Shown: positions 34,361-44,601, counted from the first letter of the stretch. The stretch: 64,000 bases of DNA from Dorea formicigenerans (GCF_025150245.1 NZ_CP102279.1:1981423-2045422); one strand, 5' to 3'. Translations and numbers: made by a program. The notes: generated by a model from the sequence alone, not told the origin.

Positions 34361-36114
34361 TATTTGTCACCCTCCCTTACTAATTTGATAGCGTCAAATT
34401 TACACAGACTCTTGCAAAGTCCGCATCCGGTACACATGGTATCATCAATATGGATCGTCTTATCTTTATTTCTTGTCATAGCCGGACAGCCCGGTTTCAT
34501 ACACATACCACATTTCTTACATTTATCTGGTTCTTCTGCGTAAAGCGGTTTTTTCTTTTTACTCAAAAGTACACATGGTGTTTTTGTAATAATGACAGAA
34601 ACTTCATCTTTTGCCACTTCTTCTTTGATGACTTTCTCCAGACGCTCAATGTCAAATGCGTTGACCTCGATGACATTTTTCACACCGATTGCGCGGCATA
34701 ATGCCGGAATGTCAATGGCATAAGTCGGATCTCCCTGCAGTGTCTTACCAGTTGCAGCGTGATCCTGATGTCCTGTCATACCTGTCGTAGAGTTATCAAG
34801 TATCATCACTGTTCCGGTTGCCTTATTGTACATCATATTCATAAGAGAGTTCACACCTGTATGAAGGAATGTGGAATCTCCGATTACTGCTACCCAGTTC
34901 TTAATATATTCTTTGCCTTTTGCTTTCTCCATTCCATGAAGACTGGAAATACTTGCACCCATACAGATCGTTGTATCGACAACACTAAGTGGTGCCACTG
35001 CACCAAGTGTATAACAGCCGATGTCTCCTGCCGCATGCATTTTTAACTTATTCAGTACATAATACACGCTTCTGTGTGGACAGCCTGGACATAAGATTGG
35101 AGGTCTTCCAGGTGCGGCTGCCGGTGCATCAAGCTTTAATTCCTCCCCAAGAATTGCTTCTCTTAGCATATTCGCACTGTACTCGCCCTGAACCGTGAAG
35201 ATTTCTTTTCCAGTTGCCTTGATTCCCCAGGATTTCACCTGTTCTTCAATAACCGGATCCAATTCTTCTACAATATAAAGCTTCTCTACTTTAGAAGCAA
35301 AATCTTCAATCAATTTTCTTGGAAGCGGATTCACCATTCCAAGCTTCAGTACGGAAGCATTCGGGAGTGCCTCTTTTACATACTGATATGGAATACCACT
35401 TGTGATCACACCAATCTTTGTATCGTTCATCTCTACACGGTTGATTGGGAGTGTATTGGCTGCCTCCGCAAGCTCCAGGTTGCGTTTCTCAATCTCCACA
35501 TGGCGGAGTTTTGCATTTCCCGGCATCATAACTGTCTTGCGGATATTTTTTTCATATGGCTTATCCGGAATCTCTTCACGGTCACATAACTCTACCAGTC
35601 CCTGTGAATGTGCCAGTCTTGTCGTTGTGCGAAATACAAATGGACGATCAAACTTTTCACTCAGATCAAATGCAATCTTCATAAATTCTTTTGCCTCAGA
35701 ACTGTCGGAAGGTTCCAGTACCGGAAGCTGTGCAGCTCTTGCGACCATTCTTGTATCCTGCTCATTCTGAGAGCTGTAAAGTCCCGGATCGTCTGCTACG
35801 ACAATGACAAGTCCTCCATTGACTCCCATATAAGATACGGTATAAGCCGGGTCTGCTGCCACGTTAAATCCTACATGTTTCATACAGGACATAGCCCGGA
35901 CACCTGCGACAGATGCTCCAATCGCAACTTCTGTTGCGACCTTCTCATTCGGAGACCATTCACAGTAAAGATCGTCTTTGTATTTGACCAGATTCTCGCT
36001 GATCTCAGTACTCGGTGTTCCAGGATATGCGGCAGATACTTTCACGCCCGCCTCATATGCTCCTCGGGCAATCGCCTCGTTACCGAGCATAATCACTTTT
36101 TTTGCTTCTGACAT
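34360..36114 (-). CDS. iorA: Indolepyruvate:ferredoxin oxidoreductase, alpha subunit
   Basis: A 584-residue protein with an N-terminal pyrimidine-binding domain (SAAYPGTPSTEI, EWSPNEKVATEVAIGAS), a TPP-binding domain (CPGCPHRSVYYVLNK, GDIGCYTLG, VIGDSTFLHTG), and a C-terminal ferredoxin domain with two 4Fe-4S motifs: CKKCGMCMKPGCP and CTGCGLCKSLCKFDAI. It oxidises 2-oxoacids derived from Trp, Phe or Tyr. First gene of the operon; ATG 36114 follows AAGGAGG. Confidence 0.96.
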   Translation of the reverse strand: MSEAKKVIMLGNEAIARGAYEAGVKVSAAYPGTPSTEISENLVKYKDDLYCEWSPNEKVATEVAIGASVAGVRAMSCMKHVGFNVAADPAYTVSYMGVNGGLVIVVADDPGLYSSQNEQDTRMVARAAQLPVLEPSDSSEAKEFMKIAFDLSEKFDRPFVFRTTTRLAHSQGLVELCDREEIPDKPYEKNIRKTVMMPGNAKLRHVEIEKRNLELAEAANTLPINRVEMNDTKIGVITSGIPYQYVKEALPNASVLKLGMVNPLPRKLIEDFASKVEKLYIVEELDPVIEEQVKSWGIKATGKEIFTVQGEYSANMLREAILGEELKLDAPAAAPGRPPILCPGCPHRSVYYVLNKLKMHAAGDIGCYTLGAVAPLSVVDTTICMGASISSLHGMEKAKGKEYIKNWVAVIGDSTFLHTGVNSLMNMMYNKATGTVMILDNSTTGMTGHQDHAATGKTLQGDPTYAIDIPALCRAIGVKNVIEVNAFDIERLEKVIKEEVAKDEVSVIITKTPCVLLSKKKKPLYAEEPDKCKKCGMCMKPGCPAMTRNKDKTIHIDDTMCTGCGLCKSLCKFDAIKLVREGDK

Positions 36115-36183
36115 TTTCCTTATTCCTCCTTCGAATATCGGGGCACTTTTAGAGTGCGCTCTATAAACGTAATCTTGTTTACT

Positions 36184-36212
36184 ATTCTAGCGTTTTTATA
36201 TAGGAATGTCAA
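36184..36212 (-). promoter_or_regulatory. Promoter of the ior operon
   Basis: TTGACA (36212-36207), 17-base spacer, TAGAAT (36189-36184) on the minus strand, about 70 bases before iorA. The leader contains an interrupted AGAGCGCACTCT palindrome near 36153. Confidence 0.75.
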
Positions 36213-36230
36213 TTTTACTAATCAGCTTTT

Positions 36231-37478
36231 TCACATCTTTTCCCCTTTTTCCGGCTTTTTCAAAAAGCTGGCACGCACAACTGCATCTTTGCCGAATTTT
36301 TTACGGATTTCATCCAGTGCCTGATCTAATTTTTCATGTTTCTGGCTATTTTCAAAGCTTTTGACTTCTTCAGAAATGTTTTCTCTGCTATGGAAATTCA
36401 GATCAAAGAGACTCAATTGTTGTGGTTCCCCCTCCTGCGACAGCTTGGAAGTCCGGATTCCGAGCAGGCGGATTGGTTTTCCATTCCACATTTCACAAAA
36501 TAATTCCACTGCAGTCTGATAAATGACCTGATCACTTGCCGTCATTCTTTCAAGCTGTTTTTGATGTGAATTCACGGTAAAATCTGCATACTTGATTTCC
36601 ACATTGACCACACCTGCATGATATCCGTGTTTTCTCAGACGTCCTCCCACACTTTGGGCTAGAGAAAGTAAGACTTTCTGCGCGTCTTCTTTTGTTGACA
36701 CATCTTTGGATAAAGTAGTCGAATTTCCGACTCCTTTTACCTCAGCTTTTTCCGGTTCTACAATAGAGTCATCCATTCCATTGGCAAACTCCCACAGACG
36801 CCTTCCATGGCTTTTCAAATGCAATTCTATCAGCTTTGGATCAGCCTTTGCCAGATCACCAATCGTCTGAATCTCCAATTTTCTCAATGTCTCCACACTG
36901 GAATGCCCTGCCATAAAAAGATCTGAAATTGGAAGCGGCCACATTTTTTCCTGAATTTCTTTCCTGAAAAGTGTATGAACACGATCCGGCTTTTCAAAGT
37001 CCGATGCCATCTTCGCCAACACTTTCACGTCTGAGAGTCCGATATTAACTGTGAATCCAAACCGTTTTTTTACTTCGTCTTTGATCTCAAATGCAGCTTC
37101 CACAGGTGACGCAAATCGTCCTGAAATTCCCGTAAAATCCATGTAACATTCATCGACACTGACCTGCTCGATATCCGGAGTATAAGAACGCAAAAAAGCC
37201 ATAAGCTCCCTGCTGTGCTTATGGTACATTTCATGATCCGGTGCTTCCATGTGAAGATTCGGACACTTACGAAAGGCATTCGCAACCGGTTCCCCGGTAC
37301 GAATGCCATACTTCTTCGCCGGGACAGATTTTGCCAGCACAATACCGTGGCGGGATTTTTGATCCCCGCCAATAATGGCCGGTATTGTACGGATATCTGT
37401 CCTGGCTCCATTCTTTAGTTGTTCTACTGCTGTCCAGCTAAGATAAGCTGAATTTACATCTATATGAAAGATTATCAC
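36231..37478 (-). CDS. dinB: DNA polymerase IV (Y-family)
   Basis: A 415-residue Y-family polymerase: IFHIDVNSAYLSW start with catalytic Asp, SVDECYMDFTG with the DE pair near 105-115, a helix-hairpin-helix region (VETLRKLEIQTIGDLA), and the little-finger domain. It copies past DNA lesions with low fidelity. The start is GTG at 37478. The C-terminal region lacks an obvious QLSLF-like tail at the very end, but a QQLSLFD clamp-binding motif is visible near 380. Only three bases separate it from clpB, so it is cotranscribed with a heat-shock gene. Confidence 0.92.
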   Translation of the reverse strand: MIIFHIDVNSAYLSWTAVEQLKNGARTDIRTIPAIIGGDQKSRHGIVLAKSVPAKKYGIRTGEPVANAFRKCPNLHMEAPDHEMYHKHSRELMAFLRSYTPDIEQVSVDECYMDFTGISGRFASPVEAAFEIKDEVKKRFGFTVNIGLSDVKVLAKMASDFEKPDRVHTLFRKEIQEKMWPLPISDLFMAGHSSVETLRKLEIQTIGDLAKADPKLIELHLKSHGRRLWEFANGMDDSIVEPEKAEVKGVGNSTTLSKDVSTKEDAQKVLLSLAQSVGGRLRKHGYHAGVVNVEIKYADFTVNSHQKQLERMTASDQVIYQTAVELFCEMWNGKPIRLLGIRTSKLSQEGEPQQLSLFDLNFHSRENISEEVKSFENSQKHEKLDQALDEIRKKFGKDAVVRASFLKKPEKGEKM

Positions 37479-37481
37479 CGT

Positions 37482-40067
37482 TTATGACCTGCTCCTTGCG
37501 ACCAGCTTGCCATTCTCCACATCAATCACAATTGTATCTCCGGTGCCGATATCTCCCTGAAGCATCAGTTTTGCAGCTAATGTCTCTACATTTTTCTGCA
37601 GATAACGTTTCAAAGGTCTTGCACCATAATTCGGATCATATCCTCCATCCACAATCATTTTCTTTGCTTCTTCTGTAAGCTTGATCTGAATTTCCCGATC
37701 AGCCAGACGTTTATTCACATCTGCTACCAGTAAATCAATAATGTCATAAATATTGTCTTTCGTCAATGGTTTGAACATAATCGTCTCGTCCAGACGGTTC
37801 AGGAACTCTGGGCGGAAATGTGCACGAAGATCATTCATAACCATAGTCTGGCTCTCCTCACTGATGTTGCCATGGTCATCCATGCCATCAAGCAGATACT
37901 GAGAACCAATATTGGAAGTCATAATAAGAATCGTGTTCTTAAAGTCTACCGTACGTCCCTGTGAATCCGTGATACGTCCATCATCCAATACTTGTAACAG
38001 GACATTGAACACATCCGGGTGGGCTTTCTCAATCTCATCAAAAAGTACAACGGAGTAAGGTTTTCTTCTGACTGCCTCAGTAAGCTGACCACCTTCATCA
38101 TATCCTACATATCCCGGAGGAGCTCCGATCAGTCTGGATACGGAGTATTTCTCCATGTACTCACTCATATCAATACGCACCATATTATTCTCATCATCAA
38201 ACAGACTTGCTGCCAGTGCTTTTGCAAGCTCGGTCTTACCAACTCCGGTAGGTCCAAGGAAAAGGAATGAACCAATCGGTTTTGTCGGATCTTTGATTCC
38301 GGCTTTAGAACGAATGATTGCCTCTGTCACAAGTTCAACACCTTCATCCTGACCAATGACTCTCTTGTGAAGTTCATCTGCCAGATGCAATGTCTTATTA
38401 CGTTCGCTCTCATTCAGCTTTGCAACCGGAATTCCAGTCCACCGTGACACAATACGGGCAATCTCCTCATCTGTAACACTTTCATGTACCAGTGAAAGAT
38501 CTTCATCTTTGACTTTTTCTTCCTCCTGCTCTAACTGCTTCTGCAATTGTGGCAATTTACCATATTGCAATTCAGCTGCTTTATCAAGATCATAAGAATG
38601 CTGTGCTTTTTCAATGTCTTTATTTACCTGCTCAATCTCTTCACGAAGTCTCTGAACTCTCTCAACTCCTACTTTTTCATTATCCCACTGAGCTTTCTTG
38701 CCTGCAAATTCTGCACGCAGTTCTGCCAGTTCTTGTTGCAGATGCTCCAAACGTTCTTTACTAAGTCGGTCTTCTTCTTTCTTTAAAGCAGTCTCTTCAA
38801 TCTCTAACTGCATAATCTTACGGTTCAACTCATCCAGCTCCGTCGGCATAGAGTCCAGCTCTGTCTTAATCAGTGCACATGCCTCGTCAACCAGATCGAT
38901 TGCTTTATCCGGAAGGAAACGGTCGGAAATGTAACGGTCTGACAACGTTGCTGCCGCTACCAATGCGCCGTCTGTAATCTTAACACCATGGAATACTTCA
39001 TACCGCTCTTTCAGTCCACGAAGGATAGAAATTGCATCTTCTACAGTTGGTTCTTCTACCATAACCGGCTGGAAACGACGTTCCAGTGCCGCATCTTTTT
39101 CAATGTACTGTCGATACTCATCCAGTGTTGTTGCACCGATACAGTGAAGTTCTCCTCTTGCAAGCATGGGCTTTAACATATTGCCTGCATCCATAGCACC
39201 ATCTGTCTTACCGGCGCCGACAATCGTATGCAACTCATCAATAAAGAGGATAATCTTACCGTCACTGTTCTTCACTTCCTCAAGCACTGCTTTCAGACGT
39301 TCCTCAAATTCACCACGATACTTGGCTCCTGCTACCAGTGCTCCCATATCCAGTGAAAATATCGTCTTATCTTTCAGTCCTTCCGGCACATCACCACGCA
39401 CAATACGCTGTGCAAGTCCTTCTACAACTGCTGTCTTACCAACACCAGGTTCACCGATCAGAACCGGATTGTTCTTCGTCTTACGGGACAAGATACGGAT
39501 AACATTCCGAATTTCAGAATCACGACCAATGACTGGATCCAGTTTCTGCTCTCTTGCACGCTCCACAAGATCTGATCCATATTTGTTCAAGGTATCATAA
39601 GTAGCTTCCGGATTATCACTGGTCACTCGCTGATTACCCCTGACACTGGAAAGTGCCTGTAAAAATCCATCTCGACTGATTCCAAGCTCCCTTAGGATAC
39701 TCTTCATCTCTTTACCAGCATACTTTATCATAGCAAGAAACAGATGCTCTACTGATACATACTCATCGCCCATCTGCCTTGCTTCATCTTCCGCATGTAC
39801 AAGAACATTGTTCAGTGCCTGTCCGACATACTGCTGACCTCCCTGCACTTTCGGAAGTTTTCTTAAGGACTCTTCCACACGGTTAATGACCATGTTCTTA
39901 TCCAGTCCCATCTTTTCCATTAACTTTGCGATCAGGCTGTCATCCTGTGTAAGAAGTGCATATAGCAAATGTTCCTGCGCAAGCTCCTGATTACCATAAT
40001 CCATAGCGATCTTCTCACAATTCTGAACTGCCTGTAATGAATTCTGTGTAAACTTATTTATGTTCAT
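37482..40067 (-). CDS. clpB: ClpB disaggregase
   Basis: An 861-residue Hsp100 chaperone: N-terminal Clp repeats (1-150), first AAA domain with [13 protein letters not shown] near 205-217, a coiled-coil middle domain (about 410-530), second AAA domain with [13 protein letters not shown], sensor 2 YGARPLKRY and a short C-terminus. It works with DnaK to pull proteins out of aggregates. No ClpP-binding loop is evident. Start ATG 40067 follows AAAGGAGG. Controlled by a CIRCE element overlapping its promoter. Confidence 0.96.
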   Translation of the reverse strand: MNINKFTQNSLQAVQNCEKIAMDYGNQELAQEHLLYALLTQDDSLIAKLMEKMGLDKNMVINRVEESLRKLPKVQGGQQYVGQALNNVLVHAEDEARQMGDEYVSVEHLFLAMIKYAGKEMKSILRELGISRDGFLQALSSVRGNQRVTSDNPEATYDTLNKYGSDLVERAREQKLDPVIGRDSEIRNVIRILSRKTKNNPVLIGEPGVGKTAVVEGLAQRIVRGDVPEGLKDKTIFSLDMGALVAGAKYRGEFEERLKAVLEEVKNSDGKIILFIDELHTIVGAGKTDGAMDAGNMLKPMLARGELHCIGATTLDEYRQYIEKDAALERRFQPVMVEEPTVEDAISILRGLKERYEVFHGVKITDGALVAAATLSDRYISDRFLPDKAIDLVDEACALIKTELDSMPTELDELNRKIMQLEIEETALKKEEDRLSKERLEHLQQELAELRAEFAGKKAQWDNEKVGVERVQRLREEIEQVNKDIEKAQHSYDLDKAAELQYGKLPQLQKQLEQEEEKVKDEDLSLVHESVTDEEIARIVSRWTGIPVAKLNESERNKTLHLADELHKRVIGQDEGVELVTEAIIRSKAGIKDPTKPIGSFLFLGPTGVGKTELAKALAASLFDDENNMVRIDMSEYMEKYSVSRLIGAPPGYVGYDEGGQLTEAVRRKPYSVVLFDEIEKAHPDVFNVLLQVLDDGRITDSQGRTVDFKNTILIMTSNIGSQYLLDGMDDHGNISEESQTMVMNDLRAHFRPEFLNRLDETIMFKPLTKDNIYDIIDLLVADVNKRLADREIQIKLTEEAKKMIVDGGYDPNYGARPLKRYLQKNVETLAAKLMLQGDIGTGDTIVIDVENGKLVARSRS

Positions 40068-40108
40068 AGAGACAACCTCCTTTGTTTATCTGTTCTATTT
40101 ACGATATA

Positions 40109-40151
40109 ACAATATCACAGGTTGTTAGCACAGTCAAGAGGTGAGTGCTAA
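40109..40151 (-). promoter_or_regulatory. clpB promoter with CIRCE (HrcA) operator
   Basis: CIRCE TTAGCACaG-N9-GAGTGCTAA at 40125-40151 (16 of 18 arm bases consensus). On the minus strand the -35 TTGACT (40137-40132) lies within it and the -10 TATTGT (40114-40109) is 17 bases further. HrcA binding would block initiation until heat stress. Confidence 0.88.
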
Positions 40152-40196
40152 TTTTCCATAAAAAATTTGTGAACGCTGCGAGCCATGCAAAATGGT

Positions 40197-40241
40197 GAAA
40201 ATAAACGCCCTGCAAGTTTACTTGCAAAGGCGTCTATTTTC
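40197..40241. terminator. Strong hairpin next to the integrase remnant
   Basis: Imperfect stem of about 20 bp (GAAAATAAACGCC...GGCGTCTATTTTC) around TGCAAGT-TT-ACTTGCA. It lies downstream of the broken integrase and upstream of the clpB promoter, so it may be the integrase terminator or an element end. From 40242 to 40415 nothing else is recognisable. Confidence 0.45.
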
Positions 40242-40415
40242 GCTATTTTATAGGGCGACAACCCGACAGCGAGGGAATTCTTTCCCGAGCTGTGCATAGC
40301 GTAACATTCTCTTTCGCACTCGATTTTCTTGATTTGACCACATTTTTACGACAAATCTTTTGGAAAATATATTCGTCTGATTTTCTTACCACATTTTACG
40401 ACAACGGCTTCTGTT

Positions 40416-41054
40416 TTATATCACAGCAGGTACGGTTTCTGGCAGGTTCATTTTAGACATCTCGTTCTCCACATGAGACTTCTCTGCAATATGATTGTAG
40501 ACATTCATTGTGATCTGTGCATCTGAATGTTCTTCGCTCTGCTACGGTCGGTGCTAAACGGATCTCCACCGGACATCCAACGCTCCATCACATACTGCAT
40601 AACTTTGGGATTGACATTGTTCTCACCCAGTCTGGTACATCCCGTATGACGAAGGGTATGCGGTGAACTAGGAGGCATCAGGTTCAGCTCTCTCTGTTTA
40701 CGGAACGCAGCATATACCATCCGTGTCATAGGAATGTCTCTGATTCCTGCATCATTGGAAGATGAGGCTTATACACATTACTCTGCTCCACAAACTTCAG
40801 AAGTTTTTCCTGCTGTTCCAGCGTCAGTGCTTCTTTCTCCTTTGCCGGAGTCCCATAATCTCCTAGTGTGCCAGTCCTTCATCTGACAATGTGGAAAAGA
40901 ACATCCTTACGTGAGATGTCTTAAAATCCACAACATGAATGTTTCCCAAAGTATTTCGTATCCGGTAGTCCCACATACGGATATAATTCTTTTTCATTTC
41001 TCTTTCCTTTTCAAACCAGCCCTGCCTTGTGGCAGAAGCTCCGACTCGTAACAA
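40416..41054 (-). pseudogene. Tyrosine integrase remnant (Tn916/ICE type), broken by deletions and a repeat insertion
   Basis: Pieces of one tyrosine recombinase are in order on the minus strand: a core-binding part ending FSTLSDEGLAH (40863-41000), then, after a frame change, KEALTLEQQEKLLKFVEQ (about 40770-40850), a large deletion, the catalytic SPHTLRHTGCTRLGENN (around 40620-40660), then a 55-bp foreign repeat at 40531-40585, and finally HSDAQITMNVYNHIAEKSHV and the end at 40416. The catalytic arginine-containing box and the active tyrosine are in different frames, so no active enzyme is made. It marks the former end of an integrative element. Confidence 0.8.
40531..40585. repeat. Short structured repeat, copy 1 (inside integrase)
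   Basis: Contains CGGTCGGtGCtAAAC followed by a hairpin GGATcTCC-ACC-GGAcATCC (40560-40578). It interrupts the integrase frame between QYVM and HSDAQ. The same core and hairpin plan recur at 46201-46250. Confidence 0.55.
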
Positions 41055-41189
41055 CTAAATTGACACAATCAGCTTAATCTGCGAATCAGTTTCAGGATTC
41101 TGTCTGCACAAAGACGGATTTTGTCGTTTCAATCAATACGCTACATTCTTCCATCGTAATTCAGTCCTTTCTTTTTAATTTTGAATATG

Positions 41190-41224
41190 AAAAAAGCAGT
41201 CGATCATAAATGAAAGACTGCTTT
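41190..41224 (-). terminator. Terminator of toxin-antitoxin operon
   Basis: Stem AAAGCAGTC / GACTGCTTT with a 14-base loop, followed on the minus strand by TTT. It lies 16 bases past the toxin stop. Confidence 0.75.
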
Positions 41225-41239
41225 AAATCATATTCTTTA

Positions 41240-41566
41240 TTACTTTGTATGGAGATTTAACTGATTGTCTATGTCCCGTCCGGCATACATTACTCTAAGT
41301 ATTGTTACAACTTTTTTATCGTTGTCTGGAATATAAAGTACCACATAATTATCTACTGGCAATACACGAAGCCCACGGCTTTTCCACGGTTCTTTTTCAT
41401 ATTTTCGATAACGCTCTGGCATCGTATCCAAACTTAATATCTGTTCTTCCAGACGGTCAAGCTGTCCGATTGCATTTTCCGGCGATTGTAATTCAAAAGC
41501 AATATATTCAAAAATCCCTCTCAAATCACTGTCAGCCTGTTCGGATACTTCTACTTCATATATCAT
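41240..41566 (-). CDS. RelE/ParE-family toxin
   Basis: A 108-residue RelE/ParE superfamily protein: IYEVEVSEQADSDLRGIFEYIAFEL, LDTMPERYRKYEKEPWKSRGLRVLPVDNYVVLYI and a VTILRVMYAGRDI final strand, the usual pattern for this fold. Members cut mRNA on the ribosome (RelE) or poison gyrase (ParE); which applies cannot be told. Its ATG overlaps the antitoxin stop (ATGA). It sits beside the integrase remnant and may have been retained from that element. Confidence 0.9.
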   Translation of the reverse strand: MIYEVEVSEQADSDLRGIFEYIAFELQSPENAIGQLDRLEEQILSLDTMPERYRKYEKEPWKSRGLRVLPVDNYVVLYIPDNDKKVVTILRVMYAGRDIDNQLNLHTK

Positions 41567-41871
41567 AAGCCATAATCCTTGCGAATGTCAGCAAAGGCTT
41601 TCTTCGCATTTTTTGTCCGTCCAGCCTGCATATCCGCATATCCTTTCTCCAATTCTTCATTGAACTCTGCTTCTGATAATGTGCTGATATCAACAGGTCT
41701 GGCAGATGGTATTTTTACTTCAAACGGAAGTCCTCTCTGTAAGATAATCTGTTTATAAAACATATTGATAGCACTGGAAGCAGGGATACCAAGTGTAGAC
41801 AGGATACTTTCTGCTTTTTCTTTGACATCTGGTTCAATCCTTGCATATAAATTTGCTGATTTTGTAGCCAT
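41563..41871 (-). CDS. RelB/DinJ-family antitoxin
   Basis: A 102-residue protein with the RelB/DinJ ribbon-helix-helix start (ATKSANLYARIEPDVKEKAESILSTLGIPASSAINMFYKQI) and a flexible C-terminus that should wrap the toxin. The ATG at 41871 follows AAAGGAG; the frame is open further upstream but covers the promoter. First gene of the pair, likely autoregulatory. Confidence 0.9.
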   Translation of the reverse strand: MATKSANLYARIEPDVKEKAESILSTLGIPASSAINMFYKQIILQRGLPFEVKIPSARPVDISTLSEAEFNEELEKGYADMQAGRTKNAKKAFADIRKDYGL

Positions 41872-41913
41872 ATAAAACATCTCCTTTCGTGAGTAGTGTT
41901 TCCATCTATCTTT

Positions 41914-41942
41914 ATTATATGCAAATGTCCGCACAATAGCAA
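41914..41942 (-). promoter_or_regulatory. Promoter of toxin-antitoxin pair
   Basis: TTGCTA (41942-41937), 17-base spacer, TATAAT (41919-41914) on the minus strand. Confidence 0.7.
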
Positions 41943-41966
41943 TACTAATTTTGCGCTCCAATAATC

Positions 41967-42207
41967 TTATTGAATAACTGTAACAATACGTCTTTTACAC
42001 CGGACGCATTGAATACAAGACCAACGGCTACCTTTCTTAACTCCAGTCACATTTGTTTTCCTGACAGCATTGGAAAAGAGCCCTAGCCTTTGCAGGAAGA
42101 TTGTCTGCATTGTAGTATCCGTCATAATAATTCCATCAAATGAGTGAAAGTCCCTGCTCTTTGGCAAAGTATTCGATAACACGGCTATATTTTTTCTGAA
42201 GCCGTTG
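41967..42207 (-). other. Unassigned gap with degenerate coding-like sequence
   Basis: Between the antitoxin promoter and the alpha-glucosidase. Minus-strand frames give short stretches such as VIEYFAKEQGLSLI and, in another frame, GVKKGSRWSCIQCVRC, broken by stops. A 71-codon frame from a GTG at 42182 has no ribosome site. It may be a decayed gene but I do not recognise it. Confidence 0.25.
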
Positions 42208-43866
42208 CTATTTGTAGAGAATCACTCTTGTCTCGTATGGCTGCAAAATTCCTTCTACATGGTTTTTGTAGTTTGTGATCAGCTCTTCGCCTTTGTTTTC
42301 TTCGAACAGTTCGCATGGAACTTCCTTATTTGTAAAGTTGCATGCTACCACCAGTTTTTCGTTTCCAAGCGTTCTCTCATATGCATAGATATCATCATTA
42401 TCTTCCAGCAGTCCGTGGAATACTCCTTCCACGATCACTTCATACTGGTGACGCAGCCGGATCAGTTTCTGATAGTAGTAGAATACACTATCCTTGTCTT
42501 CCAGTGCTGCTTTTGCATTAATCTGTGTATAATTTTTATTTACACTGATCCAGGGGGTTCCCGTAGTAAATCCTGCATTTGCGCTGTCATCCCACTGCAT
42601 TGGTGTTCTGGCATTGTCACGGCTGATCATCTTCAGGCAGTTCAACATTTCTTCTTCTGTCATCAGCCCGCTTTCTGTATACTCTTTGTATGCATTGATC
42701 GATTCGATGTCTCTGTAATCACTGATCGATTTGAAATATGCATTTGTCATACCTATTTCTTCTCCCTGATAAATATATGGAGATCCTTTTAACATATGCA
42801 GACAAGTTGCAATCATCTTTGCAGATATGTCCCGGTACATCGGACTGTCATCACCAAATCGGGATACCGCACGGGGCTGATCGTGATTATCCCAATACAG
42901 ACTGTTCCATGCTTTTCCTTCCAGTTTGGTCTGCCATTTGTTCATGACAGCACGCACTTTTTTCATCTCCGGTTTTCTGGTTGTCCATTTACCATATTTG
43001 CCGTCTGTGGTTCCCATATGTTCAAACTGAAACACCATGTTCAGTTCGCTTCCATCCAGATTCGCATATTTCTTTGCTTCTTCCGTTGTAACACCCGGCG
43101 TTTCACCAACAGTGATCAGATCAAATCTGGAAAGTACACGTTTGTTCATTTCCTGCAGATATTCATGTACATGGGGACCGTTACATACATATGGAGACAT
43201 ATCACCATGCAGACCATCCCTGATTTCTCCGTCCGGATATGCAGGGTCTTTGGAAATCATACTGATAACATCCATGCGGAATCCGTCTACTCCCTTTTCA
43301 CACCACCAGGTCATCATGTGAAATACTTCGTCACGTACTGCCGGGTTCTCCCAATTAAGATCCGGCTGTTTTTTGGAGAAACAATGCAGATAATACATGC
43401 CGGTTGTCTCATCAAACTGCCATGCGGAACCACCAAAACATGCTCCCCAGTTTGTTGGCTCTTTGCCGTCTTTCGGATCTTTCCAGATATAATAATCGCG
43501 GTATGGATTATCTTTCGATTTTTTACTTTCCAGGAACCATCTGTGCTCATCGGAACTGTGATTTACTACCAGATCCATCACCAGTTTGATACCACGTTTA
43601 TGCATCTCTGTGATCATTCGGTCAAAATCTTCCATTGTTCCGAAATCAGTCATGATATCCTGATAATCAGAAATATCATATCCATTATCATCGTTCGGTG
43701 ATTTATAAATCGGGGACAGCCAGATTACATCCACACCCAGTTCCTTCAGATAATCCAGATGTTCCGTAATACCGTTTAGATCACCGATACCGTCTCCGTT
43801 ACTATCCGCAAAACTTCTTGGATAGATTTGATAAATCACACTGCTTTTCCACCATGCCTTACTCAT
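42208..43866 (-). CDS. GH13 alpha-glucosidase (oligo-1,6-glucosidase / trehalose-6-phosphate hydrolase type)
   Basis: A 552-residue GH13 enzyme: WWKSSVIYQIYPRSFADSNGDGIGDLNGI start, DLVVNHSSDEHRWF, the nucleophile region GFRMDVISM, acid/base TVGETPG and WDNHDQPR before the last catalytic Asp region, then a C-terminal beta domain. Calcium-site motif DSNGDGIGD is complete. No signal peptide, so it acts on imported oligosaccharides such as isomaltose or sucrose. ATG 43866 follows GGAAGG. No regulator or permease adjoins it; upstream lies mobile-element debris. Substrate specificity is not decided by the sequence seen. Confidence 0.92.
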   Translation of the reverse strand: MSKAWWKSSVIYQIYPRSFADSNGDGIGDLNGITEHLDYLKELGVDVIWLSPIYKSPNDDNGYDISDYQDIMTDFGTMEDFDRMITEMHKRGIKLVMDLVVNHSSDEHRWFLESKKSKDNPYRDYYIWKDPKDGKEPTNWGACFGGSAWQFDETTGMYYLHCFSKKQPDLNWENPAVRDEVFHMMTWWCEKGVDGFRMDVISMISKDPAYPDGEIRDGLHGDMSPYVCNGPHVHEYLQEMNKRVLSRFDLITVGETPGVTTEEAKKYANLDGSELNMVFQFEHMGTTDGKYGKWTTRKPEMKKVRAVMNKWQTKLEGKAWNSLYWDNHDQPRAVSRFGDDSPMYRDISAKMIATCLHMLKGSPYIYQGEEIGMTNAYFKSISDYRDIESINAYKEYTESGLMTEEEMLNCLKMISRDNARTPMQWDDSANAGFTTGTPWISVNKNYTQINAKAALEDKDSVFYYYQKLIRLRHQYEVIVEGVFHGLLEDNDDIYAYERTLGNEKLVVACNFTNKEVPCELFEENKGEELITNYKNHVEGILQPYETRVILYK

Positions 43867-43889
43867 CTTAGTTCCTTCCTCTCTTATGC

Positions 43890-43979
43890 TCAATTTTCTT
43901 GTTGCCTTATAATTTCTGCTAATATCGACAGCAGCTTATCAACCTGGATCGGCTTTGCGATATGCCCATTCATTCCGAC
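43890..43979 (-). pseudogene. 3' remnant of a receiver-domain signalling protein
   Basis: The last 29 codons of a receiver domain: VGMNGHIAKPIQVDKLLSIL and a stop at 43892-43890. The G-M-N-x-H-I-x-K-P-I pattern is the conserved C-terminal Lys-Pro loop of CheY-like domains, typical of hybrid histidine kinases. Everything upstream has been replaced by the transposase fragment. Confidence 0.65.
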
Positions 43980-43980
43980 A

Positions 43981-44601
43981 TTCAACTATACCTTTCTTCG
44001 TAATGCATTTCGTACCGCACTTCTTGATCTTATGGAAAAGGAACTTGGTGTTTCCTTCAAGAAAGTGAAAGCGCGTTGTTACCAGGAACACAAACATGGC
44101 TTCTATGTCTATGCCAAACCCAACAAATGCAACCCTAAAATCGTCACCAAATACATTGGTCGTTATCTTGGTCGTCCAGTCATCGCAACCTCACGTATCG
44201 ATCATTACGATGGTGAAACTGTCACCTTTCACTATAACCGGCACGAAGACAACCGGCTTATTACCGAATCTGTTCCTGTTATGCAATTCATTCAGCGGTT
44301 GATCCAACACATCCCTGAAAAACATTTCAAGCAGATCCGATACTATGGTCTATATGCTGGAAATCATAAAAATGATTCCAAACTAAATCTTGCCATTGCA
44401 AAAGAAAAACGAAAGATATTTCTTTCCTTCAACCGCTGGCGCGACTGTATTTTACATTCCTTCGGATATGATCCTCTTAAATGTCCATGCTGCGGTGAGA
44501 CCATGACTTTTCTTGACCGTTATTATAATCATCAGCATATTTCTCTGAATGAAATGTACGAAAGGACAATGCACAGATTTCATGCACACTCATCTGCCTG
44601 A
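43981..44601 (+). mobile_element. Truncated IS91-like (Y2) transposase fragment
   Basis: About 206 residues of a Y2-type transposase C-terminal region: CYQEHKHGFYVYAKPNKCNPKIVTKYIGRYLGRPVIA, VTFHYNRHEDN, IRYYGLYAGNHKN and a zinc-like CPCCGETM. The N-terminal zinc finger and the first part are missing and the frame runs straight in from the receiver remnant, so the element is a dead, 5'-deleted copy. IS91-like elements transpose by rolling-circle replication and often leave one-ended, truncated insertions. Confidence 0.8.
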
